Shown here in pieces: positions 1 to 5,643 of a stretch of 6,236 bases of DNA. Position numbers and translations under genes: made by a program. How positions within the stretch are numbered: the stretch's first letter is position 1; each line of letters opens with the position of its first letter. The DNA is from JADJQU01 sp035490315 (GTDB lineage Bacteria > Planctomycetota > UBA1135 > GCA-002686595), in NCBI GenBank assembly GCA_035490315.1, contig DATHET010000199.1:1-6236 (forward strand), in the 5' to 3' direction. A model generated the notes under the pieces. It saw only the letters and a program-made list of their open reading frames with translations. It searched no databases and was not told the DNA's origin.

Positions 1-132
1 GTTCCTGATCGACGGCAAGCGCTCGCCTTCCGGCAGCAGGCCGGAAGCCACGGCGAAGCACACCTGCTGCACAAGCTGCTCGCTCGGCGGCAGATCCGCC
101 TTGGGATCGATCGAGATCGAGAGCTGCGACAT
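1..132 (-). CDS. GntR-family transcriptional regulator, YtrA-like (N-terminal part, runs off left edge)
   Basis: The 44 codons visible begin MSQLSISIDP and contain PPSEQLVQQVCFAVASG (residues 15-31) followed by LPEGERLPSIRN (33-44). This is the classic opening of the winged helix-turn-helix DNA-binding domain of GntR regulators, where a P-x-x-x-Q-L-x-x-Q helix leads to G-x-L-x-x-G-x-x-LPS-x-R. The short run before the domain (about 10 residues) and the IDP start are typical of the YtrA subfamily, which usually represses ABC-transporter operons; that substrate class is inference because the effector half and downstream genes are outside the window. The ATG at 132-130 has an AGGA Shine-Dalgarno 7 nt upstream. 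It lies 55 bp downstream of the porin stop, and a perfect inverted repeat covers its ribosome-binding site, suggesting autorepression. Family confidence is high; subfamily is moderate. Confidence 0.88.
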   Translation of the reverse strand, partial: MSQLSISIDPKADLPPSEQLVQQVCFAVASGLLPEGERLPSIRN

Positions 133-137
133 GCAGC

Positions 138-157
138 TGTCCTATCGTCCTAGGACA
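138..157. promoter_or_regulatory. Candidate GntR operator (TGTCCTA-N6-TAGGACA inverted repeat)
   Basis: A perfect 7-bp inverted repeat, TGTCCTA at 138-144 and TAGGACA at 151-157, is separated by 6 bp. GTCCTA also occurs as a direct repeat (139-144 and 147-152), and CCTAGG (149-154) is a palindrome. It begins 6 bp upstream of the gntR ATG and includes the AGGA that serves as its Shine-Dalgarno. Symmetric sites just upstream of their own gene are typical for GntR repressors, so autoregulation is the simplest reading. Binding itself is inferred. Confidence 0.5.
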
Positions 158-184
158 GTGCGGCACTGGAGCGAAAGCCGCTCC
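157..184. repeat. Two adjacent small hairpins between porin stop and gntR operator
   Basis: AGTGC-G-GCACT (157-167) is a perfect 5-bp palindrome. GGAGCG-AAAGC-CGCTCC (168-184) is a perfect 6-bp stem with a 5-nt loop, starting 3 nt after the porin stop codon on the minus strand. No T-run follows either hairpin in the minus-strand direction, so neither is a standard intrinsic terminator. They could stabilise the 3' end of the amtB-porin message or be part of a larger regulatory site with the neighbouring operator. Confidence 0.35.
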
Positions 185-187
185 CTG

Positions 188-1333
188 CTAGTACACCAGC
201 AACAAGGCCACGATCGCCGTGGTCTGGCTGTCCGAGAAGCCCGAGCCGTCCTCGAAGACGTCCTCGTCCGACCAGTCCTGTCGCAGGTCGCCGCGCAGGA
301 TGATCTGATCGGTGATGAAGACCTGCGGGGTCAAGGTCAGGCTCTGCACTCTCTGCGCCGTGCCCGTGCGCGTTCCGTCGGCGTCGTAGAACGTCTCGCC
401 GCGCAGGGCGATGCTTGCGGTCTTCGAAAAGTTGTAGCGGAAATAGCCGGCTGCGCCGTTCCAGGTAGCCATGTTCCCGCCGGCCGACGCGCCTTCTTCT
501 TCGCCGTACAGACCTTCGAGGCCGAGCGTCACGGTTTCGGTGGCTTTCCAGGTGGTCGTCAAACCGTACACGAAGCGATCGTCTGAGTCGTTGTTCTTGC
601 GCTCCGGTCCGCCCATCGCCGTCAAGTAGACGGACCAGTCGCGAGCCGGCGCCAGCGCGAGCTGCGCGCCGAGAGTCTTCGCGTCGTTGTTGTCGTGCCA
701 GTTGTCCCAGCCCTGCACGGCGAGCACGCTGGCCGTGACTTCATCCGTGAACGTGTAGCTGGCGCGCAGACCGGAGTGCGTGAAGGGAATCGCGAATCCG
801 AACAGGATCGAGCGCGTCTGGTTGTCGTTGTAGCCGTCGTAGCCTTCGATGACTTCGTAGCCGAGGGGCGTGACGAATTTCCCGGCGTCCAGGCGCAGGC
901 CCTTGCCGACTGGCGCGATCCAGCTGACATAGCCCTGTTGCAGATCGTAATCCTCGGCCTTTCCCGTGCCGACGTCGCGGAACAATCCGGAGGCCGCAGT
1001 CACCTCGGGGATCGACTGGCCGTATTCGGCGTCGAAGCGGAATCCGATTTCGCCGGGCTTCGCGATCGGGCGCTGGGCGACTATCTCGAGGACGTCGAGC
1101 TTGAATTCGTGATCCTCGAAGTCGAACACGCGCAGCGAATTGCGGTCCGAATCGGGCTCGTTGAAGTTGTGGCTGTACGAGCCCTCGGCGAATCCGTTGA
1201 CCACGATCGAGCGAAACCAGATTTCGGATGGCGTGTAGCCGGCCTCGGGCCGCATGTTCTGCGCTCGAGCGGCGAGCGGGAAAGCGGCGGCGAACAGTGC
1301 GGTCCAGGCGAAGTGTCGGATCGGAATGCTCAT
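188..1333 (-). CDS. Outer-membrane beta-barrel porin, BBP2/OmpL-like
   Basis: This 381-aa protein has a Sec signal peptide (positive MSIPIRH, hydrophobic core, cleavage expected after ARA at about residue 24). The mature part alternates short amphipathic strands with acidic, Gly/Asn/Asp-rich turns, for example WSVYLTAMGG, TVTLGLEGLYG, AAGYFRYNF and IILRGDLRQDW. It ends in ...VALLLVY, with a C-terminal aromatic residue as expected for Bam-dependent insertion. The N-terminal GFAEGSYSHNFNEP stretch, the YGQSIPE region and the KFVTPLGYEVIE motif resemble the putative beta-barrel porin-2 (BBP2, OmpL-like) family. It should form a diffusion channel in the outer membrane. The ATG lies 3 nt after the amtB stop, and its likely ribosome-binding site GAGGAAG (1351-1345) sits inside the end of amtB, 11 nt from the ATG, so the two genes are almost certainly co-transcribed. 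An ammonium or small nitrogen-compound role is inferred only from that pairing. Confidence 0.85.
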   Translation of the reverse strand: MSIPIRHFAWTALFAAAFPLAARAQNMRPEAGYTPSEIWFRSIVVNGFAEGSYSHNFNEPDSDRNSLRVFDFEDHEFKLDVLEIVAQRPIAKPGEIGFRFDAEYGQSIPEVTAASGLFRDVGTGKAEDYDLQQGYVSWIAPVGKGLRLDAGKFVTPLGYEVIEGYDGYNDNQTRSILFGFAIPFTHSGLRASYTFTDEVTASVLAVQGWDNWHDNNDAKTLGAQLALAPARDWSVYLTAMGGPERKNNDSDDRFVYGLTTTWKATETVTLGLEGLYGEEEGASAGGNMATWNGAAGYFRYNFSKTASIALRGETFYDADGTRTGTAQRVQSLTLTPQVFITDQIILRGDLRQDWSDEDVFEDGSGFSDSQTTAIVALLLVY

Positions 1334-1336
1334 GGC

Positions 1337-2578
1337 TCAGATCGCTTCCTCGAGGTAAGCGCGCTCGCCGTGGAGGCCTTCGTCGAGCCCGACGGTTTCC
1401 GTCCCCTCACCCACCTTGACCGGAGTGATGAGGTCGATCACCCACAACATGCCGTAGGTGAACACGAAAGCCCACACCGAGGAAATCAGGACGGCCAGGC
1501 ATTGCATGAGGAAGAAGTGCGTGTCCCCGCGCAGCAGGCCGTCGGTGCCGGCGGGATTGAACGCCTTGCTCGCGAAAACGCCGCACAGGATGATCCCGAT
1601 GAACCCGCCGACGCCGTGCACGCCCCACACGTCGAGGGCATCGTCCCAGCCCAGTCGATTCTTCAGCGCGACCGCGTAGAAGCACACGACTCCCGCGCAG
1701 ATTCCGATCAGACACGCGCTCGCCGGTGAGACGAATCCGGCGGCGGGAGTGATCGTCGCCAGGCCGGCGACCGCGCCGGTCAAGAGTCCCAGGAATTTCG
1801 GCTTTTTCGTCGTGGCCCAGTCCAAGCCCAGCCAGGCGATCGCGGCGAACGAGGCGGCGAGATCCGTGTTGAGGAAGGCCACGGCCGTGACGGAGTCGAC
1901 GCGGAACTCGGAGCCCGCGTTGAATCCATACCAGCCGAACCACAAGAGGCCCGTGCCGAGCGCGACCAACGGAATGGAGTGCGGCCCGCGATCGACGACC
2001 TTGCGCCTGCCCACGTAGAGCACGGAAGCGAGGGCCGCGATGCCGGCGATGTTGTGCACGACGATCCCGCCCGCGAAATCGAGCACCCCCCACTTCGCCA
2101 GAATTCCGCCGCCCCAGACCATGTGCACGAAGGGGAAGTACACGAACACCAGCCAGCCGGTCAGGAACAGCATGTAGGCCTTGAACGTCACCCGGTTGGT
2201 GAACGCGCCCGTGATCAAGGCCGGGGTGATGATCGCGAACATCATCTGGTACGCGACGAAAACGATCATCGGGATCGAATCGTTGATCGGAGAAGGCGTG
2301 TCGAGGGTGATGCCGCGCAGGAACGCGTAATCGAAGTTCCCGACGATTCCGGCGAGGTCGCTGCCGCTCTTGAGATCGCCGGAGAAGCACATCGAAAAAC
2401 CGAAGGCCCACCACAGGACCGTCGTCCAGCCCATGGAGACGAAGCTCTGCATCATGATCGCAAGCACGTTCTTGCGACCGACGAGCCCGCCATAAAAAAA
2501 CGCCAGGCCAGGCGTCATCAGCATCACCAGGCTGCAGCAGAGCAGCATGAATCCCGTATTGCCGGTGTCGATCTGCAT
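1337..2578 (-). CDS. amtB: Ammonium channel/transporter AmtB (Amt/Mep/Rh family)
   Basis: This 413-aa inner-membrane protein conducts ammonia/ammonium through an 11-helix pore as a trimer. It starts directly with MQIDTGNTGFMLLCC and the first membrane helix. Family landmarks are present: FFYGG (27-31), FVHMVWGGG (150-158), LDFAGGIVVHNIAG (166-179), WYGFNAGSEF (216-225) and the DDALDVWGVHGVGG segment (312-325). By alignment to the E. coli protein, the pore twin histidines are H175 and H321, the Phe gate F114 and F219, and the recruitment-site residues W155 and S223, with D167 structural. The C-terminal tail has GLDEGLHGERAY, the conserved segment that PII proteins contact. The start at 2578 is chosen over an in-frame ATG at 2704 because AAGGAGT lies 4 nt before it and the extra 42 residues are non-family, Pro/Arg-rich sequence. 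No glnK is adjacent. The porin follows after 3 nt. Confidence 0.97.
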   Translation of the reverse strand: MQIDTGNTGFMLLCCSLVMLMTPGLAFFYGGLVGRKNVLAIMMQSFVSMGWTTVLWWAFGFSMCFSGDLKSGSDLAGIVGNFDYAFLRGITLDTPSPINDSIPMIVFVAYQMMFAIITPALITGAFTNRVTFKAYMLFLTGWLVFVYFPFVHMVWGGGILAKWGVLDFAGGIVVHNIAGIAALASVLYVGRRKVVDRGPHSIPLVALGTGLLWFGWYGFNAGSEFRVDSVTAVAFLNTDLAASFAAIAWLGLDWATTKKPKFLGLLTGAVAGLATITPAAGFVSPASACLIGICAGVVCFYAVALKNRLGWDDALDVWGVHGVGGFIGIILCGVFASKAFNPAGTDGLLRGDTHFFLMQCLAVLISSVWAFVFTYGMLWVIDLITPVKVGEGTETVGLDEGLHGERAYLEEAI

Positions 2579-2582
2579 GCGC

Positions 2583-2589
2583 ACTCCTT
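2583..2589 (-). promoter_or_regulatory. Strong Shine-Dalgarno fixing the amtB start
   Basis: AAGGAGT, a near-perfect match to the anti-Shine-Dalgarno complement, is followed by GCGC and then the ATG at 2578-2576. It decides the amtB start in favour of the 413-aa form and is the clearest ribosome-binding site in the window; several other genes here have weak or no such site. Confidence 0.85.
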
Positions 2590-2642
2590 GTCGTGGTCCG
2601 GGCGAGGCCGTGACTATTCGGATGCTCAGGTGGGGCGGCGGG

Positions 2643-2671
2643 ATTGTCCTGTGGGCTGCCCGGATGCACAA
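2643..2671 (-). promoter_or_regulatory. Possible sigma-70-type promoter for amtB-porin
   Basis: On the minus strand TTGTGC (2671-2666) and GACAAT (2648-2643) are separated by exactly 17 bp, about 65 nt upstream of the amtB ATG. Matches to TTGACA and TATAAT are only 3/6 and 4/6, so this is a weak candidate. Its placement inside the 195-bp gap (2579-2773) after the zinc-finger gene is sensible for an independent amtB promoter. A clear sigma-54 site was not found. Confidence 0.25.
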
Positions 2672-2773
2672 GTGCGGCACGGATTGCGCGCGCGGACGCG
2701 GCAAAACACCGGGAATTCGGCTGATTCAGGCGCTTCGCGAGGTCGCGCCCGTCACCGCGAGCTCGAGCCTGGG

Positions 2774-2980
2774 TCAGCCCGAGACGCGATACTCAGGTCG
2801 GCAGGAGCCGCACCACGACGCATCGGAGACTTCCACGGCGGTGGCTTTGAAGCTGAAGATCCCGTCGACAGATTTGTACCCGGAGAAGAACGACTTCTTC
2901 TGGATGTGCTCGCGGCAGACCGCTCGTCCGCAGAACTGGCAGTTCGCGCGAGCCGTTTCCTCGCAGTGGAAGCACTTCAT
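2774..2980 (-). CDS. Small zinc-finger protein (B-box/DUF2180-like), function unknown
   Basis: This 68-aa protein begins MKCFHC. Its metal-ligand pattern is C3-x2-C6-x7-C14-x2-C17-x4-C22-x2-H25, then a hydrophobic, aromatic middle (residues 30-52), then C57-x2-C60 in SWCGSCRP. Eight ligands are enough for two zinc ions, and the spacing resembles cross-brace zinc binders of the B-box type and the small cysteine-rich DUF2180-like proteins; I do not claim a specific family. There is no signal peptide or membrane segment, so it should be cytoplasmic. The codon just before the ATG is an in-frame TAG, so the N-terminus cannot be longer, and no Shine-Dalgarno is visible. It lies 99 bp downstream of the candidate selenoprotein and 195 bp upstream of amtB, in the same direction. 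A role in protein-protein contact or metal/redox sensing is possible but unsupported. Confidence 0.75.
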   Translation of the reverse strand: MKCFHCEETARANCQFCGRAVCREHIQKKSFFSGYKSVDGIFSFKATAVEVSDASWCGSCRPEYRVSG

Positions 2981-3023
2981 CTATGGATCGGTTGGTGTGG
3001 ATTCGAGGAGGAGCTAGATCCGA

Positions 3024-3077
3024 CCTCGGTCAATCCGATGATGGCGGACCGCGATCCGGTTCGCGAGTCGACCGAGG
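3024..3077. repeat. Nested inverted repeat after the candidate selenoprotein gene
   Basis: CCTCGGTC (3024-3031) and GACCGAGG (3070-3077) form a perfect 8-bp inverted repeat separated by 38 bp. Inside it CGCGA (3050-3054) and TCGCG (3061-3065) form a 5-bp stem with a 6-nt loop. On the minus strand the structure starts 2 nt after the UGA at 3082-3080 and ends about 40 nt before the zinc-finger ATG. No T-run follows, so it is not a standard intrinsic terminator. It may be an mRNA 3'-end stabiliser, a Rho-associated pause or an operator. Confidence 0.4.
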
Positions 3078-3079
3078 AC

Positions 3080-3253
3080 TCAGGGGCGCGTGTCCGGTTC
3101 GTTCGGCGGCTTTTCTCCCCGCACGGGGGAGCAGTCTCCAGACATTCAGGTCCGCACGCCCAGCGCGGGCAGCACCCAGCGCTGGAGCGCGAACCAGGCA
3201 AAGATCACTGCCGCGATCACGGCCAGCTGGTTCCACATCTTGTTGTTCTTCAT
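3080..3253 (-). CDS. Candidate selenocysteine-containing small membrane protein (in-frame UGA at codon 36)
   Basis: The ATG at 3253-3251 opens a 35-codon frame: a short positive head with K2 and K5, one hydrophobic helix (about residues 10-24, LAVIAAVIFAWFAL), then QRWVLPALGVRT. Codon 36 is UGA (3148-3146). The same frame continues MSGDC plus a charged, Pro-rich tail (SPVRGEKPPNEP...) to a second UGA at 3082-3080, giving 57 residues if the first UGA is read as selenocysteine. That would place Sec36 and Cys41 in a U-x4-C motif beside the membrane, suggestive of a redox or metal-binding site. A hairpin of bacterial SECIS geometry follows the UGA. Codons after the UGA keep high G+C at third positions (16 of 21). 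It lies 49 bp after the beta-helix gene, with no Shine-Dalgarno. If the UGA is a true stop, the product is a 35-aa single-pass membrane protein (3146-3253). I am fairly sure of the small gene and moderately sure of recoding. Confidence 0.5.
3115..3148 (-). promoter_or_regulatory. Candidate bacterial SECIS element
   Basis: On the minus-strand mRNA the UGA at 3148-3146 is followed by 14 nt and then CTCCCC (3131-3126), loop CGTGC (3125-3121) and GGGGAG (3120-3115), a perfect 6-bp stem. The apical loop therefore begins after 20 nt and has G as its second base, followed by U. Published bacterial SECIS rules ask for a small loop 16-37 nt after the UGA with a G in the first two loop positions, and this fits. 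No T-run follows, so it does not read as a terminator. A competing 4-bp stem (GGAG 3139-3136 with CTCC 3131-3128) exists. A GC-rich hairpin could occur by chance. Confidence 0.45.
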
Positions 3254-3302
3254 GGGTCGAGCGGATTGCAAAGAGCACTTCTAGCCCGGATCGAGCGACG
3301 AC

Positions 3303-4532
3303 TCACTGCCCCGCTGCAGTCTGTTTCCAGGCCACGGCGCCGAACTTGGCTGCGGGGGTGCCTGGAGCCGGGCGCAGGTCTCCCGCCGAGGAATTGGCGA
3401 ACATCGGATCCACGCCGTACAGGCCGTCGATTTCTTTCGTCGGCAGCTGGACCAATTCCCGGGTGCGCGAGGGCGCGTCGACGCAGAACCATGCGTTGCG
3501 CTCGAAGCGGAACGACTGAGCCTCGGTGTCGGCGCCGACGTTGGCGCCTCCGCTGCTCCAGCGCTCGGAGTGGAACACGATCAGATTGTCGCTGAATTGA
3601 CCGCCGCGCGAAGGCACGAAATCCTTCTCGCGAGTTTCCTGAAGGATGCGCAGGGCCCAGCGTCCGGGCAGGTACAGCGTGTTGAATCGAAAACGCGCGC
3701 CGTCGACTCCGACGAAGGCGACCGGAGCGTCGCTGCCGAGGATCGTGTTGCCCTCGACGCGGATGTCCTTGGCTTCGAAGCGCGCTCCGACCCATTCGGC
3801 GAGGGCAGGTCGGAAGTATTCGAGACCCGTGCTCCCGCCGATGTTGATCGCCCGACCGCCCGCGTTCTCGAAACGATTGCGCAGCACGGCGACGTCGCGC
3901 GTTCCGCCCTTGAGCTGCACGCCGGACGCGCCGTTGGTTTCCGGAGTGTGCCGGAACACGCAGCCTTCGATCGTCCCGCGCCGGCATCCGACCATGTCGA
4001 TTGCGGAACCGCCTCGGCCCCAACGCTCGACGACACAGTCCTCGACGCGAAAGTCATCGAGCCCTGAGAGCTTGATGCCGTCGCGATTGCCGTCGGGGCC
4101 GATGTCGCGAACCGTCAGACGGCGCAGCACGACGTCGTGGGCCGGAGTCGCGAAGCTGCCGCCGTCGTCGATGTTGATCCCGTTGCCGGTCTGGCCCTCG
4201 AAGACGAGGTCGCATAGCTCGACGTACGCAGGATCGCTGAGCTGCATCCCGCTCTCGCCTCCGCGAAAAACCGGCGCGTGCTTCGCGTCCGCGGCTGAGA
4301 TGACGATCGGTCGCGTCGCGGATCCCTGCAGGTTCGCGAACAGGAATCCGCCTTCGTAAATGCCCGCGCCGAGTTCGATGTGCGTGCCCGGGACGGCCGA
4401 AGCGACGGCGGCGCGCAGCTCCGGCCCTGTGTGAACGAGGACGGGAGGATTCTGCGCGCTAATACCCGCTGGAGTGGCACAAGCGAGCGCGAGCAGGAAC
4501 CAGGCAGACCCGGTCCGCGCCACGGCCTTCAT
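3303..4532 (-). CDS. Secreted right-handed parallel beta-helix protein
   Basis: This 409-aa protein has a Sec signal peptide (MKAVARTGSAWFLLALACA..., cleavage after GISA at about residue 26; the LALAC stretch is only a poor lipobox). Residues 35-62 (TGPELRAAVASAVPGTHIELG.. IYEG) match the usual entry to pectate-lyase-like and PL6-like helices, in which an x-L-x-x-A-V-x-x-A-x-P-G-x-x-I-x-L strand precedes the solenoid. Coils then repeat as short V/I-rich strands with N, D, G turns: VELCDLVFEG, VVLRRLTVRD, FRVEDCVVER, GTIEGCVFRH, VAVLRNRFEN, IRVEGNTILG, FRFNTLYLPG. The end, GVDPMFANSSAGDLRPAPGTPA (372-393), is the common closing motif of such proteins. Catalytic residues of a particular lyase family cannot be assigned, so a carbohydrate-binding or -degrading role is only inference. 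Its ATG overlaps the previous gene's stop as ATGA, indicating translational coupling. Confidence 0.88.
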   Translation of the reverse strand: MKAVARTGSAWFLLALACATPAGISAQNPPVLVHTGPELRAAVASAVPGTHIELGAGIYEGGFLFANLQGSATRPIVISAADAKHAPVFRGGESGMQLSDPAYVELCDLVFEGQTGNGINIDDGGSFATPAHDVVLRRLTVRDIGPDGNRDGIKLSGLDDFRVEDCVVERWGRGGSAIDMVGCRRGTIEGCVFRHTPETNGASGVQLKGGTRDVAVLRNRFENAGGRAINIGGSTGLEYFRPALAEWVGARFEAKDIRVEGNTILGSDAPVAFVGVDGARFRFNTLYLPGRWALRILQETREKDFVPSRGGQFSDNLIVFHSERWSSGGANVGADTEAQSFRFERNAWFCVDAPSRTRELVQLPTKEIDGLYGVDPMFANSSAGDLRPAPGTPAAKFGAVAWKQTAAGQ

Positions 4533-5503
4533 TCGTGTCCAGCAAGCCCGAGGGCCGAGGGCGAGATCTTGGCGTAGCCGATCGTCACGCCAGTCGTCGC
4601 GTCGTTCGCGTGGTCGATGACCATCAGCGCTCCGATTTTCTCGGCCTCGGTGAGGCCGCGGAACCAGCAGTGATCGAGGATGACCTTCTCGAGCTTCTTT
4701 TCCGGCGCAGGCGTGCGGAACTCGATCTTGTCGGAGCGGAAATCGCAGTTGTGAATCTTCGTAGCGCCGAAGTTCCCGTAGACCGTCTGCACGAATTGCA
4801 GATTGACCGACTGCACGTTGTTGCCATCGAAATCGAGCTTCGGACAATCGACGATCCGCGTGCTCGCGCCGCCGAGGACAGTGTGGCGAACCTGAACATC
4901 CGCCATCCCGCTGACCTGGAGACCGCCGAGCAGGCCGCGCTGCTCCCCATTGCAGGTGAGGATCGAGAGGTTGGTCCGATTCGGCGACTTTTCCGACAGC
5001 GCAATACCGGTGAACACGACCGGAGCGTTCGAGTGTGTCGCTTGCATGTCGACCGAGCCCGCGTGCATTGCGAGCGAGCAGCTCGAGTCCTTGCCGAAGG
5101 TGGTGATCTCCGTGAAGATTTTCGCAGCGGTCGAGAGCTTGCCTTGCGAGCGCACGCCTCCTCCTATGAACTCGCAGTGCGAGAGGTAGAGGCTTTTTGC
5201 GTCGGGCGCGAGCTCGATCCACACGTTCTCGAGCAACACCTTCCCGCCCGTCACGGCTTTGAGCTCGAGCGAGCCCGAAACGAAGAGCACGTTCTCCTTG
5301 CCGTCCTTGGCGCGCCCCTCGATCTTCGTGGCGCGCAGATTGACGATGCTCACCGTGCTCGCGATCTCGGCGCGCTCGTCGATCCACCAGGTGCGGCCGT
5401 CCTCCTTGAGCGTGACCGTTTTGCTGGTCGGAAATGCGTCCTGGGCACGGGCCCCAGTTCCGAGGAGCAGGGTCGAGGCGATCAAGGCCAATATCAGCTT
5501 CAT
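4529..5503 (-). CDS. Secreted protein, probable beta-solenoid, function unknown
   Basis: This 324-aa protein has a clear Sec signal peptide (MKLILALIASTLLLGTGARA, cleavage at about 20/21 before QD). I do not recognise a named family. The mature part shows repeating short strand-like units with a cysteine or asparagine at the turn: LYLSHCEFIGG, LSILTCNG, LQVSGMADVQVRHTVLGG, LDFDGNNVQSVNLQFVQ, ATKIHNCDFRSDKIEF, EKVILDHCWFRG. The recurrent (H/N)C-x-F motif suggests a parallel beta-solenoid, like the next gene's product but divergent. The last 35 residues (LMVIDHANDATTGVTIGYAKISPSAL, split by turns) may form a cap. It overlaps the beta-helix gene by 4 bp (ATGA), so the two are likely made together and may interact or be diverged paralogues. 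No Shine-Dalgarno precedes the ATG. Expression probably begins at the candidate -10 at 5562-5557. Confidence 0.8.
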   Translation of the reverse strand: MKLILALIASTLLLGTGARAQDAFPTSKTVTLKEDGRTWWIDERAEIASTVSIVNLRATKIEGRAKDGKENVLFVSGSLELKAVTGGKVLLENVWIELAPDAKSLYLSHCEFIGGGVRSQGKLSTAAKIFTEITTFGKDSSCSLAMHAGSVDMQATHSNAPVVFTGIALSEKSPNRTNLSILTCNGEQRGLLGGLQVSGMADVQVRHTVLGGASTRIVDCPKLDFDGNNVQSVNLQFVQTVYGNFGATKIHNCDFRSDKIEFRTPAPEKKLEKVILDHCWFRGLTEAEKIGALMVIDHANDATTGVTIGYAKISPSALGLAGHE

Positions 5504-5532
5504 GGGAAGAGCAGCGGCTCGGACCGGGCGAG

Positions 5533-5554
5533 CGCGAAAATCGAACCTTTCGCG
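5533..5554. repeat. Inverted repeat CGCGAAA-N8-TTTCGCG in the divergent intergenic region
   Basis: A perfect 7-bp inverted repeat (5533-5539 and 5548-5554) with an 8-nt spacer lies 30 bp upstream of the solenoid gene start. It sits right beside a candidate -10 element (5562-5557), about where that promoter would start transcription. This suggests an operator, or a hairpin at the 5' end of the mRNA. Confidence 0.4.
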
Positions 5555-5556
5555 AA

Positions 5557-5562
5557 ACTATA
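5557..5562 (-). promoter_or_regulatory. Candidate -10 element for the solenoid gene pair
   Basis: TATAGT on the minus strand matches TATAAT at five of six bases and is one of the few AT-rich words in this GC-rich region. It would give a 5' leader of roughly 45-50 nt before the ATG at 5503. No convincing -35 hexamer lies at 16-18 bp spacing, so it would need an activator or another sigma factor. Confidence 0.3.
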
Positions 5563-5643
5563 GCAACGCTTCCGTTCACCCGCGGAAGTCGCGGTGGATG
5601 GCCCCTTGGCTCGGCGCTAGAGTGCCGGTGCCGTGAGCCTCGC

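Noticed and set aside
2660..2690. Sigma-54 promoter upstream of amtB, as in some nitrogen-regulated genes.
   Set aside because: The best minus-strand match (GTGCCGCACTTGTGCA) lacks the invariant GG at -24; a plus-strand GGCAC...TTGC word has the wrong spacing and direction.
2579..2704. Longer amtB start at ATG 2704 adding 42 residues.
   Set aside because: The added residues are Pro/Arg/His-rich and unlike any Amt N-terminus, whereas ATG 2578 has a strong Shine-Dalgarno and starts right at the conserved first helix.
3115..3131. The CTCCCC/GGGGAG hairpin as an intrinsic terminator.
   Set aside because: No T-run follows on either strand; on the minus strand it is followed by AAAAGCC, so it is better explained as a candidate SECIS or a chance GC hairpin.
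101..3595. Long plus-strand open frames across the gntR, porin, amtB and beta-helix region.
   Set aside because: They are frame shadows of minus-strand genes in GC-rich DNA: rich in Arg, Glu, His and Ala, with no family motifs or ribosome-binding sites, while the minus-strand products are recognisable.
3303..4532. Assignment of the beta-helix protein as a PL6-type alginate/chondroitin lyase.
   Set aside because: The entry region is similar, but catalytic Lys/Arg and calcium-binding residues cannot be aligned by eye, so only the fold is claimed.
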